From Altererythrobacter sp. (lineage in GTDB: Bacteria; Pseudomonadota; Alphaproteobacteria; Sphingomonadales; Sphingomonadaceae), in the NCBI GenBank assembly GCA_016793865.1, contig JAEULJ010000006.1, positions 1-64,000 of the forward strand: DNA of 64,000 bases, in the 5' to 3' direction. The notes under the pieces were generated by a model. The model was not told where the DNA came from. It did no database searches and was given only the letters and a program-made list of their open reading frames with translations. Below are positions 26,633 through 36,102 of this stretch, piece by piece. Each line of letters opens with the position of its first letter. The first letter of the stretch is position 1. A program made the position numbers and the translations under genes.

Positions 26633-28078
26633 TCAGAACGGAAACACGATCGGAATCACCGCGCAGGCCACCGCCCAGGTCAGCAGGTCGAGCGGGAGGC
26701 CCACGCGCACGAAATCCATGTAGCGATAGCGGCCCATGGTGAAGACCAGCGCATTGGTCTGATAGCCGAAGGGGGTGGCGAAGGCGGCGCTGGCGGCCAT
26801 CATCACCGCGGCGACGAAGGGCTTGGGGCTGACGGCCAGCCCTTCGGCCAGGCTCACCGCCACGGGGGTCAGCAGCACGGCCACGGTGGCGTTGGACAGC
26901 ACCTCGGTCAGCAGCAGGGCCGCGCCGTAGAACACCACCAGCGCCACCAGCGGACCCATGTGGCCGACCACATCCACCAGCCGGCCCGTGGCGGCGGCGG
27001 CGAGGCCCGTTTCCTCCATCGCCACGCCGATCACCACCATGCCCGCGATCAGCATCAGGATTTCAGGCCGCAGCCCGCGATAGGCGTCGTCCGCGCTGAT
27101 CGCGCCGATCACGATCAGCAGCACCGCGCCGGCAAAGGCGGTGGCGGCGATCGGGGCGATGCCGATGGTGGCCGCCGCCACGGCCGCCACGAACACCGTC
27201 AGCGATGCAAGCGCGCGCCACGGCTTGAAGGCGTGCTGCGGCGTGAACACGCTGGCATCGCCCACGGTGGCCGATTGCGGGGAACGCCGGGGCGTGCCGA
27301 ACCGCATCGCGCGCGCGGGCGCCGGAGTGGGCGGGGGCGCCGGGGCTGGTGCCTCTTCCGGCTGGGCGGTCTTGGCCTCCTCAGCCTCGGCCGCCGCGCG
27401 TTCCAGCGCCTCGGCATCGTCGAACCGGATGAGCCGGCGCGAGAACAGGAACAGGAAGGCCGCGCCGGTCAGCGCCACCGCCAGACCCACCGGGGCGATC
27501 TCGAACATGCCGAAGCTGCCCGCGCCGCTGCTGCGCGCCATATCGTTCACCAGCAGGTTGGTGGATGTGCCGATAAGCGTGGTGCAGCCGAACAGCACGG
27601 TGATGTAGGACAGCGGCATCAGGTATCGCCGAGGGTCCAGCCCGACGCCCAGCGAGACATCGCGGATCACCGGCGCGGCCAGCACCACGATGGGCGTGTT
27701 GTTGAGGAAGGGCGAAACCGTGCCGCAGGCGGCCATCAGCAGCCAGATGCCGGCGGCCCCCGCGCGACGCGCCAGCCAAGTGCCGCCGCGGATCGCCAGA
27801 TCCAGCAGCCCCGCGCGCTCCATCGCGTAGGTAATCACGAACAGCGATGCGAGCGCGATGATGGCGGGCGAGGCGAAAGCGACCTGCACATCCACCGGCT
27901 TCACCGCACGGGTCATCAGCAGCACCGCCGCACCCGTCAGCGCAACCACATCGGCACGGAAGCGGTCGAGGATCATGGTAACGACGACACCCGCCAGCAC
28001 CGCCAGCGTGATCGCCTGGTGAGGGGTGAGGTTCAACGCATCGAGCCACTGGGCCAGGAATGGCGGAGGAGTCAGCAT
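26633..28078 (-). CDS. SLC13/DASS-type anion permease
   Basis: This 481-residue inner-membrane protein has two halves of about five to six helices each, each with a hairpin Asn/Thr-rich segment (FLNNTPIVVL and LSNATVAVLL, plus IGTSTNLLVND), as in the CitMHS/SLC13 superfamily. Relatives carry dicarboxylates or sulfate with sodium. The cytoplasmic link between halves is a short Ala/Pro/Glu-rich stretch without the TrkA_C domains found in larger sulfate permeases. The substrate is not predictable. It follows galU on the same strand by 13 bases. Confidence 0.85.
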   Translation of the reverse strand: MLTPPPFLAQWLDALNLTPHQAITLAVLAGVVVTMILDRFRADVVALTGAAVLLMTRAVKPVDVQVAFASPAIIALASLFVITYAMERAGLLDLAIRGGTWLARRAGAAGIWLLMAACGTVSPFLNNTPIVVLAAPVIRDVSLGVGLDPRRYLMPLSYITVLFGCTTLIGTSTNLLVNDMARSSGAGSFGMFEIAPVGLAVALTGAAFLFLFSRRLIRFDDAEALERAAAEAEEAKTAQPEEAPAPAPPPTPAPARAMRFGTPRRSPQSATVGDASVFTPQHAFKPWRALASLTVFVAAVAAATIGIAPIAATAFAGAVLLIVIGAISADDAYRGLRPEILMLIAGMVVIGVAMEETGLAAAATGRLVDVVGHMGPLVALVVFYGAALLLTEVLSNATVAVLLTPVAVSLAEGLAVSPKPFVAAVMMAASAAFATPFGYQTNALVFTMGRYRYMDFVRVGLPLDLLTWAVACAVIPIVFPF

Positions 28079-28091
28079 GGCAGGCCGGCGT

Positions 28092-28979
28092 TCACCGCTC
28101 GCCGGACAGCAACCTTTCGGCCATGACGCGCACTTCGTCGCCCATGTCCTCGCGCGCGAGCGCGAGCGCGAGCGTCGCCTCCACGAAGCCCAGCTTGCTA
28201 CCGCAATCGTAGCGTCGGCCGGCGAAGGTGACGGCGTGGAACGGCTGGGTCCCGATCATGCGGGCCATCGCGTCGGTAAGCTGGATCTCGCCCCCCGCGC
28301 CCTTCTCCTGCCCCTCGAGCACGCGCATGACCTCGGGCTGAAGGATATAGCGGCCGGAGATGATCTTGTTGCTCGGTGCCTCGGCCCGGGGCGGCTTCTC
28401 GACCAGGCCGGTAACCTCGGTCAGGCTGTCCGAAACCTGGCGGCCGGGTGCGATCACGCCGTAGCTGGACACCTCCTCCTCCGGCACCTCCAGCACCGAG
28501 ATCAGATTGCCGCCGACCTCGCCGTAGGCCTCCACCATCTGCTTCATGCATCCGGTGCCGCCCTTGTGGGCGATCATCAGTTCGTCGGGCAGGAAGATCG
28601 CGAAGGGTTCGTCCCCCACGATGGCGCGGGCGCACCAGATCGCGTGGCCCAGTCCCATCGGCACCTGCTGGCGCACCGTGATGATGTCGCCGGGCACCGC
28701 GCGCGTGGCCTCCAGCACCTCCATCCCCTTGCCCCGCGCGGCCATCGTCGTCTCGAGCTCGTAGGCCATGTCGAAATGCTCGACGATGGCCGTCTTGCCG
28801 CGCCCGGTGACGAAGATCATCTGCTCGATTCCGGCCTCGCGCGCCTCGTCCACGGCATACTGGATCAGCGGACGATCGACCACCGCCAGCATTTCCTTGG
28901 GGATGGCCTTGGTCGCGGGCAGGAAGCGGGTGCCGAGCCCGGCCACCGGAAATACCGCTTTCCTCACAGGCTTATGCAT
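28092..28979 (-). CDS. galU: UTP-glucose-1-phosphate uridylyltransferase
   Basis: This 295-residue nucleotidyltransferase makes UDP-glucose for envelope and exopolysaccharide synthesis. The signature GLGTRFLPATKAIPKEML is near the N-terminus, and VEKP (TGLVEKPPRAEAPS) and the SGRYILQPEV segment are present. The start codon ATG at 28979 is divergent from murA, with about 105 bases between them. Both act in envelope precursor synthesis. Confidence 0.96.
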   Translation of the reverse strand: MHKPVRKAVFPVAGLGTRFLPATKAIPKEMLAVVDRPLIQYAVDEAREAGIEQMIFVTGRGKTAIVEHFDMAYELETTMAARGKGMEVLEATRAVPGDIITVRQQVPMGLGHAIWCARAIVGDEPFAIFLPDELMIAHKGGTGCMKQMVEAYGEVGGNLISVLEVPEEEVSSYGVIAPGRQVSDSLTEVTGLVEKPPRAEAPSNKIISGRYILQPEVMRVLEGQEKGAGGEIQLTDAMARMIGTQPFHAVTFAGRRYDCGSKLGFVEATLALALAREDMGDEVRVMAERLLSGER

Positions 28980-29084
28980 CGCAACCCATCTCCGCTTCGT
29001 GGCATTTTCGGGCCGGTGCGCCCGAATCGCCCTTCCCTATGACCAAGGCGTTACATTTTCCACTCATGAGGCTAAGCGGCAGCG

Positions 29085-30368
29085 ATGGACAAGCTCATCA
29101 TCCGCGGCGGCAACCGGCTTTCAGGCACCATTCCGATCTCCGGCGCCAAGAATTCGGCGCTGACGCTGATCCCCTGCGCGCTGTTGACGGAGGAGCCGCT
29201 GACGCTCCGCAATCTGCCGCGGCTGGCCGATATCGACGGCTTCCAGCACCTGATGAACCAGTTCGGGGTTACCACCGTGATCCAGGGCGGCCGGCCGGAG
29301 GATTTCGGACGGGTGATGAGCCTGGAAGCACCGCGCATCACCAGCAATGTGGCGCCTTACGATCTGGTGCGGCGGATGCGCGCCAGCATACTGGTGCTGG
29401 GCCCCCTGCTGGCGCGCACCGGCGAGGCGACGGTCTCGATGCCGGGTGGCTGCGCCATCGGCAATCGCCCCATCGACCTCCACCTCAAGGCGCTGGAGGC
29501 TTTCGGGGCGCAGATCGAGCTGACGGCGGGCTATGTGAAGGCGGTGGCACCGGGCGGCTCTCTGCCCGGGGGCAGCTATGATTTTCCCGTGGTGAGCGTG
29601 GGCGCGACCGAGAACGCACTGATGGCCGCGGTGCTCGCGGCGGGCACCTGCCGCCTGTCCAACGCCGCGCGCGAACCGGAGATAGTGGATTTGTGCAACC
29701 TGCTGGTTGCGATGGGCGCCGAGATCGAGGGCATCGGCAGCGGCGACCTCACCATTCACGGCGTCAAGCGGCTCCACGGCGCGACATACCGCGTGATGGC
29801 GGACCGGATCGAGGCGGGCAGCTATGCCTGTGCCGCCGCGATCACCGGGGGCGAAGTGCTGCTAGAGGGCGCCCGGGTCGAGGACATGGGCGCTACCGTG
29901 GACGCGCTGACCGCGATCGGGGTGGCGGTCGAGGCGGAGAAGCGCGGCCTGCGCGTAGCAGCCAACGGGCCGCTACGCGCCACGGACCTCACCACCGCGC
30001 CTTATCCGGGGCTCGCCACAGACATGCAGGCGCAGCTCATGAGCCTGCTGACCCGCGCGCGCGGCACCAGCGTGCTGACCGAAACCATCTTCGAGAACCG
30101 GTATATGCACGTGCCCGAGCTCGCGCGCATGGGGGCGGACATCGCGGTGTCCGGCCGCACCGCCACGGTGACGGGGGTCGAACGGCTGACCGGCGCGGCG
30201 GTGATGGCCACCGACCTGCGCGCCTCGATGAGCCTCATCATCGCCGCGCTCGCGGCCGATGGCGAGAGCGAGGTGCGCCGTATCTACCACCTCGACCGCG
30301 GCTATGAACGGCTGGAGGAGAAACTCCAACTGGTCGGCGCGGATATCCAGCGGGTTGGCGACGATTAG
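29085..30368 (+). CDS. murA: UDP-N-acetylglucosamine 1-carboxyvinyltransferase MurA
   Basis: This 427-residue enzyme transfers enolpyruvate to UDP-GlcNAc, the first committed step of peptidoglycan synthesis and the target of fosfomycin. The catalytic Cys123 lies in [14 protein letters not shown], so the fosfomycin-sensitive Cys form is kept. ISGAKNSAL with the substrate Lys-Asn is near residue 20. TAAGCG ends 6 bases before the ATG and there is no evident ribosome-binding site, again suggesting a leaderless message. Confidence 0.97.
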   Translation: MDKLIIRGGNRLSGTIPISGAKNSALTLIPCALLTEEPLTLRNLPRLADIDGFQHLMNQFGVTTVIQGGRPEDFGRVMSLEAPRITSNVAPYDLVRRMRASILVLGPLLARTGEATVSMPGGCAIGNRPIDLHLKALEAFGAQIELTAGYVKAVAPGGSLPGGSYDFPVVSVGATENALMAAVLAAGTCRLSNAAREPEIVDLCNLLVAMGAEIEGIGSGDLTIHGVKRLHGATYRVMADRIEAGSYACAAAITGGEVLLEGARVEDMGATVDALTAIGVAVEAEKRGLRVAANGPLRATDLTTAPYPGLATDMQAQLMSLLTRARGTSVLTETIFENRYMHVPELARMGADIAVSGRTATVTGVERLTGAAVMATDLRASMSLIIAALAADGESEVRRIYHLDRGYERLEEKLQLVGADIQRVGDD

Positions 30369-30436
30369 GGCGGTTCGGGAACCGGTGGCTTGCTGCTTCG
30401 TCATCCGCAGTAAGCGTCAACGCAAAGGATGGCATA

Positions 30437-30658
30437 ATGCTGAAGCTGCTCGCCCTCGCGGGGCTCGGATACGCCGGCTACCGCTACTACCAGAAGTCCT
30501 ACCCGTCCTCTCCCGCCTTCGCCGGCAATCAGGGCGACGCCCGCATTCGTGATGCCGGGCCGCACGCCATGCGCGATGCGCCGGCCCGCAACTGGACCAA
30601 GATCGACGAGGAAAGCGACCAGAGCTTCCCCGCGAGCGACCCGCCCGCCAACTACTGA
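30437..30658 (+). CDS. Small membrane-associated protein with SFPASDPP tail
   Basis: This 73-residue protein has one short hydrophobic N-terminal segment (MLKLLALAGLGYAGYRYY) and a hydrophilic remainder ending in DESDQSFPASDPPANY-like text (EESDQSFPASDPPANY). The acidic SFPASDPP tail occurs in many small proteobacterial proteins of unknown role. An AAAGGA site lies 8 bases upstream of the ATG. Its last bases overlap the convergent RHH gene. No function is proposed. Confidence 0.7.
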   Translation: MLKLLALAGLGYAGYRYYQKSYPSSPAFAGNQGDARIRDAGPHAMRDAPARNWTKIDEESDQSFPASDPPANY

Positions 30659-30951
30659 TCCGGGGATTGGTGCGAACCGGGGGCGGCGGAAGCGATTCCG
30701 CCGCCCTCGTCATTGCGATCGAGAGCGTTGGCCACCAGCCACAGGCGGATCGCCCCCGCCAGCCCGGGCGCGGGGTTTGCGCGGATGCGCTCGCCGTCGA
30801 TCCGGGCGACCAGCCGCGCCATCGCGATTCCCTCGCGCCCCGCAGCCGCCTTGAGCATGTCCCAGAACAACGGCTCGAGGCTGATCGAAGTACGGTGTCC
30901 GTGGATCGCCAGCGAGCGCTTGACCGGGGGGTGATAAGGCGGAGGCGTCAC
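30652..30951 (-). CDS. Ribbon-helix-helix domain protein (RHH_4-like)
   Basis: This 99-residue protein contains a short DNA-binding type fold: KRSLAIHGHRTSISLEPLFWDMLKAAA gives the beta strand followed by helix, then IAMARLVARID. I split the motif here only for reading; the region spans residues 12-55. It may be a small regulator. The GTG at 30951 starts the domain. It follows the PepSY gene by 10 bases on the same strand, so it may be part of the iron operon. Its stop overlaps the end of a convergent small gene. Confidence 0.7.
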   Translation of the reverse strand: MTPPPYHPPVKRSLAIHGHRTSISLEPLFWDMLKAAAGREGIAMARLVARIDGERIRANPAPGLAGAIRLWLVANALDRNDEGGGIASAAPGSHQSPDQ

Positions 30952-30961
30952 TCGCCGGCCG

Positions 30962-31663
30962 CTAGGCCATGACCGGCACCGTCGCAAGCAGCGCCCAGAT
31001 CAGCGATCCGAAGACCAGGCCGCCGGCCAGAAGCCTCGTGCCGTGCATGCGCGACCATAGCAGGAAGCCGGTCAACGCCATCGTCACCAATGCACCCGCG
31101 ATCGTGTCGATCAGCAGGATCCAGGCCACGGAAAGGCCCGTACCCTTATGCAGGTTCTTGATTACGCCAAGGAAATTTATCTCCTCGCGTTTGGCGGTGA
31201 CGTGGCTCGACCCGACGACATATTCCACCGTCACCCGCGCCGAGGGCATGCTGAAGGTCCGCACCCATTTCTCGGGCTGAGCGACATCCTTGCCCATGAA
31301 ACGGGCCTCGCGTCCGCCGCCCCGCTCCTTGCCGCGACCGGCGCCCGGTGGCTGGCCGCGCGGCGGCTGCCCCTTTACCGGCAGGTCGAGCGTGTTCCGC
31401 GCCCAGATTCCCAGGGCGTCCGCATCACGCAGCGTGCCTGGTGCCACCGGCAGTTCGACCACGGGCAGCTCGATCGGTTCGCCGGTGTCGATCTTCATCG
31501 TATCGGTGCGATGGTTGAGCAGGAAGCCGCTGGTCCCCAGCAAGAGGAAGAACAGCGCCCCCCAGAAGCCGGTCCAGGCGTGGATACGCTTGAGCCAGCG
31601 CAGGAAGCTGGCCGATTGCCAGCGCTTGGGTACAAAAAACAGGCCGCTTTGGTTGAACATCAT
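30962..31663 (-). CDS. PepSY-associated membrane protein
   Basis: This 233-residue inner-membrane protein begins with the PepSY_TM pattern (RWLKRIHAWTGFWGALFFLLLG) and ends with two more helices. The loop between them is Gly/Arg-rich and periplasmic. In iron-uptake loci such proteins sit beside TonB receptors and are thought to help reduce or handle ferric siderophores in the periplasm; this one is a half-length form. It follows piuC by 5 bases and shares its operon. Confidence 0.8.
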   Translation of the reverse strand: MMFNQSGLFFVPKRWQSASFLRWLKRIHAWTGFWGALFFLLLGTSGFLLNHRTDTMKIDTGEPIELPVVELPVAPGTLRDADALGIWARNTLDLPVKGQPPRGQPPGAGRGKERGGGREARFMGKDVAQPEKWVRTFSMPSARVTVEYVVGSSHVTAKREEINFLGVIKNLHKGTGLSVAWILLIDTIAGALVTMALTGFLLWSRMHGTRLLAGGLVFGSLIWALLATVPVMA

Positions 31664-31668
31664 GCCCC

Positions 31669-32343
31669 TCAGGCCTCCGCCCAGCGGCGAAGCAGATTAT
31701 GATAGACGCCGGTCAGCTCGATGGCCGTGCGATGGTCGTGCCCCTGCGCGGCGGCGACCGCGCGCGCGGCATTGTCGAGGTCGAAAAGTATGCGCCGCGC
31801 GCCGTCGTCGCGAACCATCGACTGAATCCAGAAAAAGCTCGCGATCCGCTCCCCGCGCGTGACGGGTTGCACACGGTGGAGGCTGGATGACGGGTAGAGG
31901 ATCATGTGGCCGGCCGGAAGTTTGACCGATTGGGTGCCGTAGCGATCCTCGATCAGCAGCTCGCCGCCATCGTAGTCCTCGCTAATGAACAGCGTGGCCG
32001 AAAGGTCGCTGCGCACCCTCAGCCCGCCCGGCCCCAGCCGCACCGCGCTATCGACATGGGTGCCGAACGCCTCGCCCTCGCGATAGCGGTTGAACAGCGG
32101 CGGAAAGACCTTTGCCGGCAGCGCGGCCGCCACGAACAGCGGATTGGTCTGGAGCGCGCCCAGCACGATCTCCCCGGCCTCCCGCGCCGCCGCGCTGCCC
32201 TCGGGCAGCTGGCGGTTGCGCTTGGCGAGCGCCGACTGGTGGCCCGAGGTCGCGTTGCCGTCGATCCAATTCGCGCTTTCCACGATACCGCGCACGCGGG
32301 CGAGCGCGGCGGCATCGAGGATGTCGGGAATGGCGATCAGCAT
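31669..32343 (-). CDS. piuC: PiuC/YbiX-type Fe(II)-dependent PKHD hydroxylase
   Basis: This 224-residue 2-oxoglutarate/Fe(II) dioxygenase has iron ligands in GTHVDS (His and Asp) and in [14 protein letters not shown] (His), followed by the 2-oxoglutarate Arg. PiuC proteins are encoded next to catecholate TonB receptors such as Fiu and PiuA, and their substrate is unknown. It follows the receptor gene by 9 bases on the same strand, so it is expected to be iron-regulated. Confidence 0.93.
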   Translation of the reverse strand: MLIAIPDILDAAALARVRGIVESANWIDGNATSGHQSALAKRNRQLPEGSAAAREAGEIVLGALQTNPLFVAAALPAKVFPPLFNRYREGEAFGTHVDSAVRLGPGGLRVRSDLSATLFISEDYDGGELLIEDRYGTQSVKLPAGHMILYPSSSLHRVQPVTRGERIASFFWIQSMVRDDGARRILFDLDNAARAVAAAQGHDHRTAIELTGVYHNLLRRWAEA

Positions 32344-32352
32344 TCGATCAGC

Positions 32353-34794
32353 CTAGAAGCTGTAGAACAGGCTGAAGGTGGCCTGCCGCCGGTCGCCCGG
32401 CATCGCCCAGCCGCCGCTGATCGCCCCGTTCGCGCCGATGTTGTTGCGGATGTTGGTGAGATAGCGCTCGTCGGTGAAGTTGCTGACGTTGAGCTGCGCG
32501 GTCAGTCCGTTGCCGATCTCATAGGCCAGGAAGGCGCGGTGGATAAGATAGTCCTCCGAGAAATACTGGGTGCGCCCGGCCAGGTTGCGCTGGTTGAGCG
32601 CGAAGCTACCCTGATAGGTGAGGCCATAGCCGACCTGCAAGCCGAAGGGCAGTGTGTAGGTGGTGAACAGGCTGCCCGAATGCCTGGGGGTCTGGATAAG
32701 CCGGTCACCAGCCTGGGGATCGAGGATCGCGGCGGAATTGCCGCATCCGGTCGCTCCGGCGTTGGCGAGGCAGAAGTCCGAAACCGACTGGCGAACCTGC
32801 CCGTCGAGATAGGTGTAGTTGGCGAACACCGACCAGCCCGGCAGGATCGTGCCGGAGGCGCCGACCACGATGCCATCGACCCGGCTGCGGCCGTCGAGCA
32901 CCTGCAGAGCGGTGGGCAGCGAAGGATCGTTGGAAGGGGTGCGGAAATTGGTGCGCTCGTTGCGGAACGCCGCCGCGCTCACCAGCAGGCTGTTGCCGAA
33001 CAGGTTCGCCTTGAAGCCGATCTCGTAGTTGCGCGCCTTCTCCGGCGCGACCGCGCAGGGATCGGCGGTGCCGACCGGCGAGACGGTCACCGTGCCGCAG
33101 CCGAGGCGCACGGTCGCCGAGGACGGCGTGCGTGAATTGCCATAGGCCGCATAGAGGCTGACATTGGGCAACGGCTTCACCACCACGCCGCCACGATAGG
33201 AAAAGAGGTGCTCGTCGCTCACCTGGGGCGCCGCCGCGGCGGGGCTGAGAGGCGACGTGCCCGGGGGATAGGAGGCGAGCGGCACGGCACGGAAGTTCGC
33301 GGTGTTCGTCTCGTAACGCACGCCGGCGTTGAGTTCGAGCCAGGGTGTGAGCTCCAGGTTGTCGAAGGCATAGATCGCGGTGTTGCGAGTGCTGCTCTTC
33401 GACCGCGCGGTGACGGTGTAATTGACCGGCCCGGTATAGATCGTGTCGGGGTTGGACAGGTCTATCTGCGGCAAGAGGACGGGCGCGCCGGCCGCATTGC
33501 GCGGCAGCGATGCGTTGATGATCTCGTAATCCTCCCAGCTCAGCACCCCGCCGATGACCAGCGTGTTGCGCAGGCCACCTTCTTCGCCTGCGACCCAGCG
33601 CAGATCGGTCTGGTTGTAGAACAGGTCGTTGACCGTGTCGCGAACCAGCCCGCGCGGGCCACTGGGTTGATAGAAGCCCGGCGGCACCGTGACGGTCACG
33701 CTGCCCAGGGCCGGACCGGCGCCGGTCGCGACATTGGCGATCGTGGCGGTGCAGGCGAGGCCTTGCGTGGCGGTGGCGCTGGCGGCGATCGGCTGGCGGC
33801 CTGTACCGGTAAGGCAATAGGTTCCCTGCGGCGCGCTGGTCACGCTGTACTGCCCGACGCGCTGCCAGCGCGTGAGGTTACGGATCGATACGTCGTCGGA
33901 AAAGGCGTGACGGAAGGTCGCGGTGACCCGGTCGAGCCGGGTCTTCTGCTTGTCGAGATTGGCCATGCCGAAATAGTCGCTCCGATCGACTTCGGGCAGA
34001 GGACCGGCGTTGATCTGGTTCTGGACGTAGGGAACGCCGAACAGCGGGATGTTGTCATCCTGCTGGTGGACATAGGCCAGGGTCATGCTGGTGGGCCCAT
34101 CGATCCCGAAGGTGATCGCGGGCGCGACGCCCCAGCGGCGGTAATTCTCCACGTCGCGGCCGGCCACATCGTTGCGGTGGATCATGGCGTTAAGGCGCAC
34201 GGCAACCTTGGGAGACACCCGCAAGTTCGAATCCACGGCGCCGCGGTAATAGGCATCGGTCCCGATCGCACCCTGCAGGATGGTCAGATCGGCGGGACGC
34301 GGTTCCTTGCTCGCCAAATTGATGGTGCCGCCGACACTGCCGGAACCGTTGAAGACCGAATTGGCGCCGTTGAAGATTTCGATCTGCTGCAGGTTGAACG
34401 GATCGGTGCGGCTGTACTGGGCACTGTCGCGCACGCCATCGACGGTGATGTCGTTGCTGGCGGAATAGCCGCGCAGGTTGATGGCGTCGCCATAGCCGGC
34501 GCCGCCTTCGGCCGCTGCGAAGGTGATGCCGGGAATGGTCTGGAGCGCATCGCGCAGGGTAAGCAGGTTCTGCTTGCGGAGCGTCTGATCGCTGATGACG
34601 GTGACGGTCTGAGGCGTGTCGGCGAGCGAGGTCACCGACTTGGGCGATTCCAGCTCTACCGGTGCTTCACGGGTTCCGGTGACCACGATGTTGCGGTCGG
34701 GCTGATCCGCTTCGTCGGCCTCGGCATGGGCCGGGAAAGCCGCGAAGGCGCCCACGCACGACAGGGCCAGGAAAGCTGGAAGACGATCGGACAT
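32353..34794 (-). CDS. TonB-dependent siderophore receptor (Fiu/PiuA-like)
   Basis: This 813-residue outer-membrane receptor has a signal peptide (cut after AHA near residue 24), a TonB-box-like RNIVVTG near 33-39, a plug domain (about 60-170) and a 22-strand type barrel ending in the outer-membrane Phe (TFSLFYSF). Association with piuC points to catecholate siderophores. An AGAAGGGG site precedes the ATG. The promoter carries two Fur-like palindromes, so expression should rise when iron is low. It is the first gene of a receptor-piuC-PepSY operon. Confidence 0.94.
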   Translation of the reverse strand: MSDRLPAFLALSCVGAFAAFPAHAEADEADQPDRNIVVTGTREAPVELESPKSVTSLADTPQTVTVISDQTLRKQNLLTLRDALQTIPGITFAAAEGGAGYGDAINLRGYSASNDITVDGVRDSAQYSRTDPFNLQQIEIFNGANSVFNGSGSVGGTINLASKEPRPADLTILQGAIGTDAYYRGAVDSNLRVSPKVAVRLNAMIHRNDVAGRDVENYRRWGVAPAITFGIDGPTSMTLAYVHQQDDNIPLFGVPYVQNQINAGPLPEVDRSDYFGMANLDKQKTRLDRVTATFRHAFSDDVSIRNLTRWQRVGQYSVTSAPQGTYCLTGTGRQPIAASATATQGLACTATIANVATGAGPALGSVTVTVPPGFYQPSGPRGLVRDTVNDLFYNQTDLRWVAGEEGGLRNTLVIGGVLSWEDYEIINASLPRNAAGAPVLLPQIDLSNPDTIYTGPVNYTVTARSKSSTRNTAIYAFDNLELTPWLELNAGVRYETNTANFRAVPLASYPPGTSPLSPAAAAPQVSDEHLFSYRGGVVVKPLPNVSLYAAYGNSRTPSSATVRLGCGTVTVSPVGTADPCAVAPEKARNYEIGFKANLFGNSLLVSAAAFRNERTNFRTPSNDPSLPTALQVLDGRSRVDGIVVGASGTILPGWSVFANYTYLDGQVRQSVSDFCLANAGATGCGNSAAILDPQAGDRLIQTPRHSGSLFTTYTLPFGLQVGYGLTYQGSFALNQRNLAGRTQYFSEDYLIHRAFLAYEIGNGLTAQLNVSNFTDERYLTNIRNNIGANGAISGGWAMPGDRRQATFSLFYSF

Positions 34795-34821
34795 TGGAAA
34801 CTACCCCTTCTGTTGGGGTGC

Positions 34822-34850
34822 CCGTTATTGCGAAGCCATCGCAACGTCAA
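34822..34850 (-). promoter_or_regulatory. Promoter of the TonB receptor operon
   Basis: On the minus strand TTGACG (34850-34845) is followed after 17 bases by TAACGG (34827-34822). Transcription would begin about 20 bases before the receptor ATG at 34794. One Fur-like palindrome lies in the spacer and another directly upstream. Confidence 0.5.
34829..34843. promoter_or_regulatory. Fur-like operator, promoter-proximal
   Basis: TGCGAAGCCATCGCA is an inverted repeat (TGCGA/TCGCA) lying between the -35 and -10 hexamers of the receptor promoter. It has the 7-1-7 layout of a Fur half-site pair and strongly resembles the upstream box at 34857-34871. A bound repressor here would block RNA polymerase. 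Confidence 0.45.
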
Positions 34851-34853
34851 TGC

Positions 34854-34874
34854 AAATGCGAACCATTCGCATTT
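34854..34874. promoter_or_regulatory. Fur-like operator, upstream copy
   Basis: AAATGCGAA (34854-34862) and TTCGCATTT (34866-34874) are perfect 9-base arms around CCA. The inner 15 bases, TGCGAACCATTCGCA, fit the 7-1-7 Fur pattern TGnnAAn-n-nTTnnCA. It lies 60 bases upstream of the receptor ATG and 28 bases centre to centre from the second copy. Confidence 0.65.
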
Positions 34875-34970
34875 TATTTTTGTGATCGTCGGAACTGAAC
34901 GCGACGGCGGCCTGACAAGGAGGTTCCAGATCACCGGCGTAGGGCCACGCGCACGCGCCGCGTCGCGCAA

Positions 34971-35273
34971 TTAGGGGCGATTCTTGCCGGCCAGCATAGC
35001 CAACTGCCACCTGCCCGGTGCCTTGTCCGCGCGATGCACGCAGCCAGCCCAGCAGCATGGCCGCCGCTTGCCCTCGCGCAACTCCTCGATCGTTCGGGCG
35101 ATGCGCCGCTCGCGGGTCTTGGCCTGCCGTGCGTCGTCGACCCAGCAGATGAACTCGTTTCGGCCGAGCGGGGTCAGGCCCTGCCAGAGGGCCAGAACCT
35201 CCGTATCGGTGCGAATCGCGGCCTCCATGTCGGGTCGGGCCCGATGGACAGTCCCGGAAGGGAATTCGATCAT
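34971..35273 (-). CDS. YdeI/OmpD-associated family protein
   Basis: This 100-residue protein has the helical signature of the YdeI family (ALWQGLTPLGRNEFICWVDD, then AKTRERRIARTIEELREGKRRPCCW). Proteins of this family were named for weak links to bacteriocin protection and porin; the function is not established. It is shorter than many relatives, with only the C-terminal domain. The ATG at 35273 has GGGGAGG 7 bases upstream. Confidence 0.8.
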   Translation of the reverse strand: MIEFPSGTVHRARPDMEAAIRTDTEVLALWQGLTPLGRNEFICWVDDARQAKTRERRIARTIEELREGKRRPCCWAGCVHRADKAPGRWQLAMLAGKNRP

Positions 35274-35379
35274 GGACGCCCTCCCCACCCGGATGCCTGC
35301 GGTTCGGTGCGATGGCGGTGACGCAGCCCACCCCGCCACCGCAATAGCACGGGGCGACGCGGGCACCGCGCGGCCACCG

Positions 35380-36102
35380 TCAATACATATGCTGGCCGCC
35401 GTTGATGCTCATGGTCGAGCCGGTCACGAAGGCCGCGTTGTCGCTGCACAGGAAGCTTACGCCCCGCGCGATCTCTTCGGCCTGGCCGAGCCGGCCAACC
35501 GGGATCCTGGCCACGATCTTCTCCAGAACCGGCGGCGGGACCGCAGCGACCATCTCGGTGTCGATATAGCCCGGCGCGATGGCATTGACCGTTATGCCGA
35601 AGCGCGCACCTTCCTGCGCCAGCGCCTTGGTGAAGCCATGAATGCCGCTCTTGGCTGCGGCATAGTTCACCTGCCCGTACTGCCCCGCCTGGCCGTTGAT
35701 GCTGCCGATATTGACCACCCGGCCCCAGCCACGATCCTTCATGCCGGCGAAAGTGGCCTTGGCCATGTTGAAGCAGCCGCCGAGGTTGACCCGCATCACC
35801 TCGTCCCAATCGTCGTAGCTCATCCTCATCAGCGTGCCATCGCGCGTGATGCCGGCATTGTTGACCACCGCGTCGATCGGGCCGACCTCGGCCGCGACCT
35901 GCTCGCAGCCAGCCAGGCACGCCTGATGATCGCCCACGTCCCACCGATAGGTGGCGATGCCGGTCTCGTCGGTAAAGGCCTTCGCCTTCTCGGAATTGCC
36001 GGCATAGTTCGCGACGACTGTAAAACCGTCATCGCGCAGCGCCTCGCTGATCGCGCGGCCGATTCCGCGTGTGCCGCCGGTGACGATGGCAATCCTGCCC
36101 AT
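35380..36102 (-). CDS. phbB: Acetoacetyl-CoA reductase (PhbB)
   Basis: This 240-residue short-chain dehydrogenase reduces acetoacetyl-CoA to (R)-3-hydroxybutyryl-CoA with NADPH, the second step of polyhydroxybutyrate synthesis. It has the TGGTRGIG cofactor loop, NNAG, catalytic Ser134, Tyr147 and Lys151 (VNYAAAKSG), and the PhbB ending FVTGSTMSINGGQHMY. No phaA or phaC gene is adjacent; a thiolase that could supply acetoacetyl-CoA is about 16 kb away. Confidence 0.92.
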   Translation of the reverse strand: MGRIAIVTGGTRGIGRAISEALRDDGFTVVANYAGNSEKAKAFTDETGIATYRWDVGDHQACLAGCEQVAAEVGPIDAVVNNAGITRDGTLMRMSYDDWDEVMRVNLGGCFNMAKATFAGMKDRGWGRVVNIGSINGQAGQYGQVNYAAAKSGIHGFTKALAQEGARFGITVNAIAPGYIDTEMVAAVPPPVLEKIVARIPVGRLGQAEEIARGVSFLCSDNAAFVTGSTMSINGGQHMY

